The position numbers and the translations under genes were made by a program. 64,000 bases of DNA from Vibrio pomeroyi (GTDB lineage: Bacteria; Pseudomonadota; Gammaproteobacteria; Enterobacterales; Vibrionaceae): assembly GCA_041879425.1 (NCBI GenBank), contig CP090854.1, forward strand, positions 2,232,001-2,296,000, written 5' to 3'. Under the pieces are notes generated by a model. The model ran no database searches, was not told where the DNA came from, and saw nothing but the letters and a program-made list of their open reading frames with translations. Position 1 is the first letter of the stretch, and each line of letters opens with the position of its first letter. Shown here in pieces: positions 8,223 to 17,632 of the stretch.

Positions 8223-9452
8223 ATGAATCCGTCTCAGCTTTTCTACGAATTGATACAGAGCTACCCTGCTACAGCAGATAAAGAAAATAGTTCTATAAGC
8301 ATAAACTTGCCTGAAAATTGCGATCAGATTAATTTGACATCTGCTGCGCAAAATTTTGGGTTCAAACCTCGTGGCTCTATCATTCGTGGTAACGTTCTTC
8401 AGCTAAAACCCGATGCTCTATTTTGGCCCGACCATAAGCTAAAAAATTACTACGTAAGCCACGATGAACTGATTTGTGACTTTTTAAATACAGGTAAAAT
8501 TCGCGCAGGTTCTTTAGTCTATAACTCCGTTACTAAAAAGGTTGAACTTCTTTCTGAGTCGTCGTTATTAAACAAGAAACTAGAAATTACTCATTCGTTT
8601 ATTAAACTTTTAGTTAAGTTAAGTGATCAATCAGTGCCTGAAAGCGGTCCAAAAGAAGGCTTTACAAAAACTGTATTCTTTATAAAGTCTGGTGACAGTG
8701 CAAATAAGTACGAGCTAGAGACGAAGCTTAGCTGGAATGAATTAAAATCTGCATTGCCGAATGACCCGGAACAACTAGCTAATATCGAAGCCGTAATCAC
8801 ACAACTAGAATCACGTATTAGCTTAGGTGATATACAAGATTCAGAACGCAAAAACTGTATGAGGTCAGCACTTGATAGTTTAATGTCAAAAGCCCCTAAA
8901 CAAAGCACTATGTTTGGTTATCTGCTTTCTCTGATTGAACCGTTAAAAAGCATTTATACTGATCATCATGATATGTTTTTGAGTGAGTTTAGCGTTAATA
9001 AAGTACTTCAAGAGATAACAGCAAAAGATTTAGAGTACGTTACTAAAATCAATGAATTCACTTCCTCTGCCCAAACTAAGGCGCTAGCGATTCCAGGAGC
9101 TATGGTAGCAATAGCCGCAGTTTTAAGAACGACAAGTTCACTTAGTGCATTTGGTGTATTGATTGGCCTTGTTCTTACGACCGCAATTATTGACCGTTGT
9201 CTTTCTATCTATAAGAAGTCTTTCTTACACATAGATAAACATATCGAAAATGTATTTGATCAATATGACAACTTAGCACAAGAAAGTAAGGTTAGATTAC
9301 AAGCTGAAGCTACAAGAAAAAACCTGTATAAACTTAACCGCGAAGCAAAACTTGGCCTAGAATTCATTCGAGGTATAGTTTGGGCTACCGTGCTTATCGC
9401 AGGATTTTACTTAATGACGCAGTACCAACTACAGCCCCCAAAACTAAGTTAA
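8223..9452 (+). CDS. hypothetical membrane-anchored protein, partner of the NdpA-like protein
   Basis: Not recognised. 409 aa: a large soluble N-terminal part (about 1-280) of mixed alpha/beta character, then a hydrophobic hairpin (about 286-302 and 304-324). A charged helical, probably coiled-coil linker follows (about 330-378, rich in K, E, Q), then a third membrane segment (382-399) and a short tail. No signal peptide, so the N-terminal domain should be cytosolic. Its ATG lies 2 nt after the stop of the zinc-ribbon gene, implying translational coupling and a joint function. A terminator follows at once, so the module is exactly two genes. A DNA-binding protein coupled to a membrane protein is a layout seen in several abortive-infection systems. 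No effector motif could be identified. Confidence 0.75.
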   Translation: MNPSQLFYELIQSYPATADKENSSISINLPENCDQINLTSAAQNFGFKPRGSIIRGNVLQLKPDALFWPDHKLKNYYVSHDELICDFLNTGKIRAGSLVYNSVTKKVELLSESSLLNKKLEITHSFIKLLVKLSDQSVPESGPKEGFTKTVFFIKSGDSANKYELETKLSWNELKSALPNDPEQLANIEAVITQLESRISLGDIQDSERKNCMRSALDSLMSKAPKQSTMFGYLLSLIEPLKSIYTDHHDMFLSEFSVNKVLQEITAKDLEYVTKINEFTSSAQTKALAIPGAMVAIAAVLRTTSSLSAFGVLIGLVLTTAIIDRCLSIYKKSFLHIDKHIENVFDQYDNLAQESKVRLQAEATRKNLYKLNREAKLGLEFIRGIVWATVLIAGFYLMTQYQLQPPKLS

Positions 9453-9468
9453 GTTTTCACCGATAAAA

Positions 9469-9490
9469 GGCTCCCAGTTGGGAGTCTTTT
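9469..9490 (+). terminator. intrinsic terminator of the two-gene module
   Basis: A 7-bp stem GGCTCCC/GGGAGTC (one G-T pair) with loop AGTT is followed by TTTT, 17 bp after the stop codon of the membrane-protein gene. Confidence 0.8.
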
Positions 9491-9563
9491 CTATGTATAA
9501 AGTTTTGGTACCTTAAAAACATATCAAAACCATAATATTTCAGGCTGAGAGTTCATAACTCGT

Positions 9564-9776
9564 TTAATTAATTTTGTCCCATTTAACAAAAAGCCTACCA
9601 AGACTAGAGCTCTCGAAGAATTCGGTGATACACGTTATGTTTTGTGAATATAAGAACCTGTGACCACTCTCGCTCACAACAAAACCTACAAGCTTCTTCA
9701 AAGTCGATTTCAAACCAACGAGAGGTAAGTTTGATGAAGGGAATGAGACCTCATCTAGTTTACTGAACGCGGCCAT
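9564..9776 (-). CDS. possible small hypothetical protein, 70 aa
   Basis: A 70-codon frame on the minus strand between the two-gene module and trxB. It starts at an ATG preceded by GGAG at 9-nt spacing. The predicted product has no clear motif, membrane helix or signal peptide. Composition looks protein-like, but no conservation argument is available from the sequence alone. It may be a remnant within the accessory segment. Its promoter would lie in the 196-bp gap before trxB. Confidence 0.35.
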   Translation of the reverse strand: MAAFSKLDEVSFPSSNLPLVGLKSTLKKLVGFVVSESGHRFLYSQNITCITEFFESSSLGRLFVKWDKIN

Positions 9777-9933
9777 AACTACTCACTCCAAATCCCCGGA
9801 ACCTTTGAGTCTTTTCACTGATCTTCCAGCCACGAAAACGTTTGTCTCGATTAAGTTCTAAACTATAACGATTAATTACACTTCAGCCCTTGTTTACACT
9901 TTTATTGCCTCCATATTTTCCATACAATCCTAA

Positions 9934-10932
<999 letters not shown>

Positions 10933-11011
10933 ATCTGAGATTGCAGATTTGATTATCGGTGCTCTCGCCTCAGTAGATGCAGGGCGTCATCACATTTTGT
11001 TGTAAATCCCT

Positions 11012-11046
11012 AAAGCCCAGTGGTATATCCACTGGGCTTTCTTTTG
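11012..11046 (+). terminator. trxB terminator
   Basis: A perfect 12-bp stem AAAGCCCAGTGG, loop TATAT, then its complement and TTTCTTTT. Lies about 80 bp after the trxB stop codon and 48 bp before cydD. Confidence 0.85.
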
Positions 11047-11093
11047 TATACTAGCCGCCCTCAACAAATAATAATTATCATTAAGCCTTCATA

Positions 11094-12878
11094 ATGGATA
11101 AGAAAAAACAACGCAGCTTGAACAAGTGGCTTAAGCAACAGAGTAAGTTAGCGAAACGCTGGCTTATGATTGCGATTAGCCTTGGCGTACTTTCAAGCGT
11201 GTTTTTAATTGCTCAAGCAGCTCTTCTCGCCTCTATTCTTCACCAGTTGATCATCGAGAATGTCGATAAGTCTGAACTGGTTGGTCATTTTGCTGGCTTG
11301 GCACTTTCGGTCGTTGGCCGTGCGGGCTGTACATGGGGTCGTGAAATCGCAGGTTATCGCTGTGGTGAACAGATCCGTGTTTACATTAGGCAACTCATTC
11401 TCGATAAGTTACGCGAACTTGGCCCTGCTTACATCAAAGGTAAGCCTGCAGGTACGTGGGCAACCTTGTTGCTAGAACAAGTTGAAGACATGCAAGATTT
11501 CTTCTCTCGTTACTTACCTCAAATGTCTTTGTCGGTAATGATTCCGTTCATTATTTTGGTCGTGGTATTCCCAGTAAACTGGGCAGCTGGCCTTATCTTC
11601 TTGCTGACTGCACCACTGGTGCCGATGTTCATGGCATTGGTTGGCATGAAAGCAGCCGATGCAAACCGTAAAAACTTCAAAGCGCTTCAGCGTCTTTCAG
11701 GTCACTTTTACGACCGTTTGCAATCCATGACGACCATTCGTTTGTTTGATCGTACTAGCGCTGAAACCGAAGTATTGAAAGGTGCATCAGAGGTGTTCAG
11801 AACCCGCACTATGGATGTCTTGAAGATCGCTTTCTTGTCTTCCGCTGTGCTTGAGTTCTTCACGTCTATCTCTATTGCGATGACGGCGGTTTACTTTGGC
11901 TTCACTTACATCGGTGAGCTTAACTTCGGTCATTACGGCGTTGGCATTACGCTATTCGCTGGTTTGTTTATCCTTATCTTGGCTCCTGAGTTTTACCAAC
12001 CTCTACGCGACTTAGGTACGTTCTACCACGCGAAGCAACAAGCGGTGGGTGCTGCCGAGAGTATTGTCGAGTTCCTAGAAACTGACATCACTAAGGTTAA
12101 ATCAGGTGACACTCAACTAGACCCAACTCAAGGCATCAATATTGAGGCTCAAGACCTTAAAGTGTTGAGCCCTGAAGGTGTTCAACTGGTTGGCCCTATA
12201 TCGTTTGCACTGAATACTCGCCAGTCGACTGCATTAGTTGGCCCAAGCGGTGCGGGTAAAACAAGTTTGATCAATGCCATTCTTGGTTTCATGCCTTATG
12301 AAGGAAGCTTGAAAATCAATGGCGTTGAATTGCGTGACTTAGACTTGGCATCTTGGCGTAAGACGATCAGTTGGGTTGGTCAAAACCCATTGTTGCTTCA
12401 CGGCAGCATTCGTGACAACGTCACCCTAGGTAAGCAAGATATCACCGACCAAACTGTTCAAAACGCACTAGAGCAATCTTTTGCTAACGAGTTTGTCAGC
12501 GAACATGGCTTGGATTACATGATCTCTGATCGTTCAGGTGGCCTGTCTGTTGGTCAATCTCAACGTTTGGCTTTGGCTCGTGCAATGATTCAAGACGGCC
12601 AATTCTGGTTGCTTGATGAACCGACTGCCAGCCTAGATACTCGCAGTGAGCAGCTCGTAATGAAAGGCATTAACAGCAACATCGAAAGTCGCACTGCCCT
12701 GCTTGTGACGCACCAACTTGCTCCTCTTCAATCGGTCGATAACATTCTGGTTATGCGCGATGGTGGTCTTGTGGAACAAGGTCATTACTCTCAGCTTTCG
12801 ACTGCGGGTGGTTTATTCGAAGAGATGCTAAACGCGAACTTAGCTCAACAAGATAATAAGGGTAATTTAGATGCGTGA
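11094..12878 (+). CDS. cydD: heterodimeric ABC exporter of cysteine/glutathione, subunit CydD
   Basis: 594 aa, half of the CydDC inner-membrane ABC exporter that moves glutathione and L-cysteine to the periplasm, needed for cytochrome bd assembly and periplasmic redox poise. Six membrane segments occupy about 1-320. The ATPase domain has Walker A GPSGAGKTSL, signature LSVGQSQRLALARAM and Walker B WLLDEPTASLD. The N-terminus is lysine-rich (MDKKKQRSLNKWLKQQSK), typical of CydD. The stop overlaps the cydC start by 8 nt, so the subunits are translationally coupled. Confidence 0.96.
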   Translation: MDKKKQRSLNKWLKQQSKLAKRWLMIAISLGVLSSVFLIAQAALLASILHQLIIENVDKSELVGHFAGLALSVVGRAGCTWGREIAGYRCGEQIRVYIRQLILDKLRELGPAYIKGKPAGTWATLLLEQVEDMQDFFSRYLPQMSLSVMIPFIILVVVFPVNWAAGLIFLLTAPLVPMFMALVGMKAADANRKNFKALQRLSGHFYDRLQSMTTIRLFDRTSAETEVLKGASEVFRTRTMDVLKIAFLSSAVLEFFTSISIAMTAVYFGFTYIGELNFGHYGVGITLFAGLFILILAPEFYQPLRDLGTFYHAKQQAVGAAESIVEFLETDITKVKSGDTQLDPTQGINIEAQDLKVLSPEGVQLVGPISFALNTRQSTALVGPSGAGKTSLINAILGFMPYEGSLKINGVELRDLDLASWRKTISWVGQNPLLLHGSIRDNVTLGKQDITDQTVQNALEQSFANEFVSEHGLDYMISDRSGGLSVGQSQRLALARAMIQDGQFWLLDEPTASLDTRSEQLVMKGINSNIESRTALLVTHQLAPLQSVDNILVMRDGGLVEQGHYSQLSTAGGLFEEMLNANLAQQDNKGNLDA

Positions 12879-14592
12879 TTTACTGCCTTACCTGAAACTC
12901 TATAAAAAGCATTGGTTTGGCCTATCGCTAGGCATGCTATTGGCTTTTGCTACTCTGTCGGCTTCTATCGGCTTGTTAACACTATCGGGTTGGTTCATTT
13001 CAGCTTCTGCGGTTGCTGGCCTGACGATTGCGCGTGAAACCTTCAACTACATGCTGCCGGGTGGCGGTGTACGTGGTTTGGCAATGAGCCGTACTGCGGG
13101 TCGTTGGGGTGAGCGTGTTGTGAGCCACAATGCGACATTCAAGCTACTGACTGATCTGCGTATCTTCCTCTTCAAGAAACTGGCTCCGCTGATCCCAGGT
13201 CGTATTTCAAACCTTCGTGACGCTGACCTACTTAACCGCTTGGTTGCGGATGTCGACGCCATGGACCACGTGTACTTGCGCTTAGTAAGCCCTGTAACGG
13301 TTGGTGTGTTGGGTATCTTCTTCCTGACTCTGTTCTTGATGTGGTTTGATAGTTCGCTTGGTTTAATCTTAGGTTCTATCCTTCTGATCATGCTGCTAGT
13401 TTGGCCTGTCTTGTTCTACAAGCTAGGTAAGCGTAACGGCGGTGAGCTAACACAGAACAAAGCAGATCTTCGTGTTACCACTCTAGATTGGATTGAAGGC
13501 TACAGCGAACTGACTCTGTTCGGTGCCGAAGAGCGTTACCGTAATGCGATTCTAGAGACACAACACAAGCTGATGGCGAATCAGTTTGTGAACGCTAATC
13601 TAACCGGTATGGCTTCAGCAGCGCTAATGCTATTCAACGGTTTGACGCTTGTTCTTATGCTTTGGCTTGCGGCTGATGGTGTTGGCGGCAATGCTCCAGA
13701 CCCGTTCATCGCGCTAATGGCATTCGCTACTATGGCAAGTTTTGAATTGTTGATGCCAATCGCAGGCGCGTTCCAACATTTAGGTCAGACTCTGTCTTCA
13801 GCACGCCGCTTGAACGAGGTTATTCTGTCTGAGCCTGAGGTTCAGTTCGCGGAAGAGAAACTCGACATCAACAAGCCGCTTGATATTACGTTCTCGAACG
13901 TGACGTTCAACTACCCTGACTCTGAGCGCAGTGTTCTGAACGCTGTCGACCTAACGATCCCTGCAACGAATAAAGTCGCAATTGTGGGTCAAACGGGTTC
14001 TGGTAAATCGACACTGATTCAGCTTCTAACTCGCTACTGGGACCCGAAAAAGGGTTACATCTCTATCGCGGGTATTGAGCTGACACAATGGAACGAATCA
14101 CAACTGCGTGAATCTATCAGTGTGGTAAGCCAGCGTGTCGACATCTTAAATGGCACGTTGCGTGACAACTTGTTGATTGCAAAACCAGATGCCAATGATG
14201 ATCACCTAGCGAACATCCTTAAAGACGTTGGCCTAGAAAAGCTGCTTGAAAATACTGCACTTGATAGCTGGTTAGGTGATGGTGGTCGTCAACTGTCTGG
14301 TGGTGAGAAGCGCCGTATTGGTATTGCACGTGCAATCCTTCATGATGCCCCTATCCTGCTTCTTGATGAGCCAACAGAAGGCTTAGATAAGCAAACTGAG
14401 CAGAGCATCATGGCACTGTTTGAGAAGCACTTTGAAGGCAAGACGGTTATCTTCATTACGCACCGTTTGATTGGTCTGGAATCGATGGATTCTATCGTTC
14501 TGATTGAACAAGGCGAGATTGTAGAAAACGGCTCTCACGAGACACTGTTGGACGAAGAAGGACGCTATTTCCAACTTCGTCAGGCAATCTAG
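12871..14592 (+). CDS. cydC: heterodimeric ABC exporter of cysteine/glutathione, subunit CydC
   Basis: 573 aa, partner of CydD in the same exporter. The transmembrane domain (about 1-310) carries the CydC-typical LSGWFISASAVAGL and GGGVRGLAMSRT segments. The ATPase has Walker A GQTGSGKSTL, signature LSGGEKRRIGIARAI and Walker B ILLLDEPTEGLD. Overlaps cydD by 8 nt and is followed by an intrinsic terminator, so cydDC is a two-gene operon. Nothing unusual. Confidence 0.96.
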   Translation: MRDLLPYLKLYKKHWFGLSLGMLLAFATLSASIGLLTLSGWFISASAVAGLTIARETFNYMLPGGGVRGLAMSRTAGRWGERVVSHNATFKLLTDLRIFLFKKLAPLIPGRISNLRDADLLNRLVADVDAMDHVYLRLVSPVTVGVLGIFFLTLFLMWFDSSLGLILGSILLIMLLVWPVLFYKLGKRNGGELTQNKADLRVTTLDWIEGYSELTLFGAEERYRNAILETQHKLMANQFVNANLTGMASAALMLFNGLTLVLMLWLAADGVGGNAPDPFIALMAFATMASFELLMPIAGAFQHLGQTLSSARRLNEVILSEPEVQFAEEKLDINKPLDITFSNVTFNYPDSERSVLNAVDLTIPATNKVAIVGQTGSGKSTLIQLLTRYWDPKKGYISIAGIELTQWNESQLRESISVVSQRVDILNGTLRDNLLIAKPDANDDHLANILKDVGLEKLLENTALDSWLGDGGRQLSGGEKRRIGIARAILHDAPILLLDEPTEGLDKQTEQSIMALFEKHFEGKTVIFITHRLIGLESMDSIVLIEQGEIVENGSHETLLDEEGRYFQLRQAI

Positions 14593-14634
14593 TGCCTTCA
14601 TAGGTTCTATTTAAGCTGTAAAAAACCATTCATA

Positions 14635-14660
14635 GCCCGAGTTCATGCTCGGGCTTTTTT
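14635..14660 (+). terminator. cydDC terminator
   Basis: A 7-bp stem GCCCGAG/CTCGGGC with a 6-nt loop followed by six T. The 3' arm and T run are duplicated just downstream (see the repeat at 14649-14686). Confidence 0.85.
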
Positions 14661-14686
14661 ATGTCTATCGGGCTTTTTTATGTCTA
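14649..14686. repeat. 19-bp direct duplication of the terminator 3' arm and T run
   Basis: TCGGGCTTTTTTATGTCTA occurs twice in immediate succession (14649-14667 and 14668-14686). The second copy includes a spare 3' stem arm with its own T run, so the upstream arm could pair with either. Confidence 0.85.
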
Positions 14687-14954
14687 TCGATCTTGTTCCA
14701 TCTAAAACATTCCACATTTGCTTAGACTCACCACGACACTCACGCCTCACCGAGCACAAAGTAATCCCAAAGCAATATTCAAATCATAAACTTAAGTAAG
14801 GCTGAGCGAATCCATTACTTTTTAAACCATAAAGCTAAAAACACACCAAAATCACACATTATCAAACCGTGTACTTTCGGTTATTACTTAAACAATCCAA
14901 TAGATAAAAATATCAGCACAAACACCAGCACTGTTGCTAATCAGGAGTTAAACG
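14687..14954. other. intergenic region upstream of the deoxyribosyltransferase-family gene
   Basis: About 270 bp with no gene seen. It contains the ribosome site CAGGAG (14942-14947) placed 7 nt before a TTG start codon. No clear operator. Confidence 0.4.
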
Positions 14955-15530
14955 TTGAAGCGTATTTATCTAGCAGGACCAGAAGTATTTCTAAGTGACG
15001 CCGTCTCTATCGGTGATCAAAAGAAGAAGATTTGTGAAGCATATGGGTTCGAGGGTATTTTCCCGCTCGACAATATTTTAGAGTTGAATGAACCTAGCCC
15101 GCAGCAAAACGGCTTGAAGATTGGCCGAGCAAACGAAGAGTTAATTGAAAGCTGTGACGTAGTGATTGCTAACATGACCCCTTTCAGAGGCGCAAGTTGC
15201 GATGTGGGCACAGCCTATGAGATGGGCTTTGGTAAAGCACTGGGCAAAACGGTACTTGCTTACAGCAACAATTCCGATCTTTTCTTAAAACGAAACCTAG
15301 ACCAATTGCCAAATGCAAAACAAGTAGACGACCAAACCTATGTGGATGGCATCGGCATGACCCTAGAAAACTTTGGTTTAGTGGACAACCTAATGCTTGA
15401 TAACGCAGTGTCAGGTCCAATTGAACTAGAAAACGTCACCATGTTTTATGACCAAACGGATGTGTATCGTAACCTGCGTGCGTTTATTCGTTGCCTCGAA
15501 CAGCTAAAAAGTGATGTTAAGGCAGCATAA
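14955..15530 (+). CDS. nucleoside 2-deoxyribosyltransferase family protein
   Basis: 191 aa. The fold of PF05014 is evident: N-terminal KRIYLAGPEVFL strand-loop, IFPLDN, then the GRANEELIESCDVVIANMTPFRGASCDVGTAYEMGFG block. In that block Asp (CDVVIA), Glu/Asn and the DVGTAYEMG segment form the nucleoside pocket with the catalytic Glu. Such enzymes exchange or hydrolyse the base of 2'-deoxynucleosides or deoxynucleotides for salvage or pool cleaning; the substrate here cannot be read. The start is a TTG with CAGGAG at 7 nt, no in-frame ATG being nearby; the low-efficiency start suggests modest expression. Transcribed alone, no partner gene. Confidence 0.85.
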   Translation: MKRIYLAGPEVFLSDAVSIGDQKKKICEAYGFEGIFPLDNILELNEPSPQQNGLKIGRANEELIESCDVVIANMTPFRGASCDVGTAYEMGFGKALGKTVLAYSNNSDLFLKRNLDQLPNAKQVDDQTYVDGIGMTLENFGLVDNLMLDNAVSGPIELENVTMFYDQTDVYRNLRAFIRCLEQLKSDVKAA

Positions 15531-15592
15531 ACCGCAATCCAAGTAGACTGACTATGATTCTCCCGGCACCCTCACAATGTTGGGAGGATTTC

Positions 15593-15662
15593 TATTAGCG
15601 ATAAGGTATTAGCGATAAGGTATTAGCGATAAGGTATTAACGATAAGCTATTAGCACTAAGG
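15593..15662 (+). repeat. 14-bp tandem repeat, five copies, ending in a ribosome binding site
   Basis: The unit TATTAGCGATAAGG is repeated at 15593, 15607, 15621, 15635 and 15649. The first three copies are identical, the last two carry 2-3 changes. The final copy ends in AAGG, which continues as AAGGAAG and serves as the ribosome site of the gene starting at 15670. Each copy carries its own AAGG, so the array is a string of ribosome-site-like motifs in the leader. Confidence 0.92.
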
Positions 15663-15669
15663 AAGAAAT

Positions 15670-16008
15670 ATGAGCGAGACTTGCATGATGTCTCTTACAA
15701 GAGACGAAATAGCAGAGCGCAAAGACTATGATGCAATCAAAGCATCCTTCGATGATTTATGGTCTTCGATTGACTCAAACGAAAACGCCAACGTTAGTAT
15801 TTGTACCAGTGAAGGGACTTGTCTTTTTGTGGATAGAAAACACCAGCTGTACAACATCAAGCTAGGCGTTGATCAGAACGAAGAGTATTTATCATGCAGA
15901 GTGAATCAGGCTGGCCTCGAAGAGGTTGAGAGATTTCTCCATGCCTATTGCACGTACAGCAAAAGCCAATTGATTCAGTTAATCAAAGAACACAATTCAG
16001 AAAGCTAG
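15670..16008 (+). CDS. hypothetical protein, 112 aa
   Basis: Not recognised. The 112-aa acidic cytosolic product has five cysteines (C5, C45 and C50 in the N-terminal half, two more in the second) and no signal peptide or membrane helix. The C-terminal half (ECR-like EEYLSCRVNQAGLEEVERFLHAY) is predicted helical. AAGGAAG at 5-7 nt before the ATG makes translation certain enough. That ribosome site is created by the last unit of a 14-bp minisatellite, so expression may depend on the array. Transcribed alone between the deoxyribosyltransferase gene and a convergent EAL gene. Confidence 0.7.
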   Translation: MSETCMMSLTRDEIAERKDYDAIKASFDDLWSSIDSNENANVSICTSEGTCLFVDRKHQLYNIKLGVDQNEEYLSCRVNQAGLEEVERFLHAYCTYSKSQLIQLIKEHNSES

Positions 16009-16104
16009 CTGTAATCATCTATTGGAATACTGATAGCCCTTCCCTCCTAAACCTTTCTAGTCAAAGTCATTCAAATAACACTCGGCCCTATCGATTTCAC
16101 GGGC

Positions 16105-16134
16105 TAAAAAGCTAACCTCCCATACGAGAGGTTA
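16105..16134 (-). terminator. terminator of the EAL gene
   Basis: The stem CTAACCTC/GAGGTTAG (16112-16119 with 16127-16134) is followed on the minus strand by C and TTTTT. It lies 82 bp after the EAL stop codon. Confidence 0.7.
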
Positions 16135-16215
16135 GTGAACTAAAAGCAAAGGCAGTTCAGTTAAGGGAAATCTAAAAATTATCTATTTTTAAACGCTGTT
16201 CTATCACTCAGCGAG

Positions 16216-17073
16216 TTAAGCGCTTCTACTCGTGACTCTTGTTTTCTTACTCAGATAAGCATTTAACCGAAACTTATCATCGGGCTTTGTCTCACCTTGT
16301 TTCACTAGGTTTACTGGGTATGGCTTAGGAAGATCTAAGTAATAGCCCTGATAATAATCAGCTCCATATCGACCCGCCGTCTGATAACTTTCGACATTTT
16401 CAATGCCCTCAAAGATCACCTTGATGCCTTGCAGGCTAGTGATGGTGTTCAGCTCTTCAAGCAGATTGTTCTCTATTGATTCGCTCATACCAAATTCGAT
16501 CAGCATTTCTCTGCTGACCTTGATGTAGTTGGGCTGTACGATCGCCATGCGGCTATAACCAGACCAACCTGTACCAAAGTCGTCTAACGCGAAAGATATG
16601 CCAATACTCTTTAGGTATTCCGTGCCCTTATGTAAGCTTTCGATATCCGCTAACGGGCAGTAATCTTCAACAATTTCAACGACTATCTGACTGAGGTCGA
16701 CCTGCTCTTCTACGATTAACGGAAGGTATAAATTGTTTAAATCATGCCCGTGTGAAAAGTATTTAAAGAAACAAGGTGTCACATTGAGGAATAACTTGGT
16801 ATCACGATCGTAGATGCTCGATTGTCTAAAGTTTCTTAAATGCATGATGTTCAGAAAGAACTTAAACCTGAATTCTGATTTTTCACCAAAGCCCTCGAGT
16901 ATTTTAAAGAACCTCTTGATGTTAACTTTTTCGCCTTGCATCTCAATCCGGCAAAGCGCTTCATAGCCAAACACACTCTGAGAATCATCACTGATGGATT
17001 GAAATACACTGTGTACTTTGAATCCAAGTATGGTCATATCATATCGACTGTTCTCTGAATTCCACTCAAGCAT
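16216..17073 (-). CDS. EAL-domain cyclic di-GMP phosphodiesterase
   Basis: 285 aa, almost entirely one EAL domain with no sensor domain or membrane helix. Expected to hydrolyse cyclic di-GMP to pGpG. The signature glutamate is Glu38 in FGYEALCRIE. Other metal/catalytic segments remain: LFLNVTP, IVVEIVED, DDFGTGWSGY, YIKVSREM (catalytic Lys kept, usual Asp replaced by Ser) and VIFEGIENVE...QGYYLDLP. The core is intact enough for activity, although the D-to-S change could weaken it. GTGAGG precedes the ATG by 7 nt. It follows a 96-aa gene by 9 nt in the same operon. Confidence 0.88.
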   Translation of the reverse strand: MLEWNSENSRYDMTILGFKVHSVFQSISDDSQSVFGYEALCRIEMQGEKVNIKRFFKILEGFGEKSEFRFKFFLNIMHLRNFRQSSIYDRDTKLFLNVTPCFFKYFSHGHDLNNLYLPLIVEEQVDLSQIVVEIVEDYCPLADIESLHKGTEYLKSIGISFALDDFGTGWSGYSRMAIVQPNYIKVSREMLIEFGMSESIENNLLEELNTITSLQGIKVIFEGIENVESYQTAGRYGADYYQGYYLDLPKPYPVNLVKQGETKPDDKFRLNAYLSKKTRVTSRSA

Positions 17074-17082
17074 AGGTGAGCC

Positions 17083-17373
17083 TCACTTGGTTTGGTTAGA
17101 GCAGCACAGAGGCTGAATAGAATCTAATAAGATGGCTTCTGCCTCTTCTAACTCCATATTCCGAGCGAAAGTAAGCTCTTCAGAAACCAGCTCTTTAATA
17201 TGATCAGCTAAGATTTGGCGATCATCGGTTGAGATTTTTTTGCTCTGTAAATGGCACATGCGCACCAATAAACCGATCACATCTAACCCTTTCGATTCCA
17301 CGCAAGCGAGTTGTTTATACTCTTCAATACTGCCTAGAATACGTGTAACACTTTCTTTAGAAACAACTTTCAT
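17083..17373 (-). CDS. hypothetical protein, 96 aa, cotranscribed with the EAL gene
   Basis: Not recognised. The product is a small, largely helical acidic protein (RILGSIEEYKQL, DHIKELVSEELTFARNMELEEAE), with a CC pair near the C-terminus and no membrane segment. The frame is open up to a TTG at 17391, but the ATG at 17373 has GGGAG 5 nt upstream and is preferred. It sits 9 nt upstream of the EAL gene, so the two are cotranscribed. A role as adaptor or regulator of the phosphodiesterase is possible but unsupported. Confidence 0.7.
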   Translation of the reverse strand: MKVVSKESVTRILGSIEEYKQLACVESKGLDVIGLLVRMCHLQSKKISTDDRQILADHIKELVSEELTFARNMELEEAEAILLDSIQPLCCSNQTK

Positions 17374-17632
17374 TTCCACTCCCAAAAACAAACAACACGA
17401 TTGATTATCCCTTTTTCTGTTGATGCTCTATCCGTGAATAAGTTTTTAATGTTACTTACGCCCCTCTCAAACCACATCATTCAAAAATAATGAAAAACAC
17501 ACCAAATCTACATTCCACACATTTTTCAAACGAACTGGATTTTTGATAGCCAAAGCGATGAAAAAAAATAGAATCGACAGCAAATAGGTTATGCGCAATA
17601 ACGACAACAATAATTAATTTTTGAGAAGTAGA

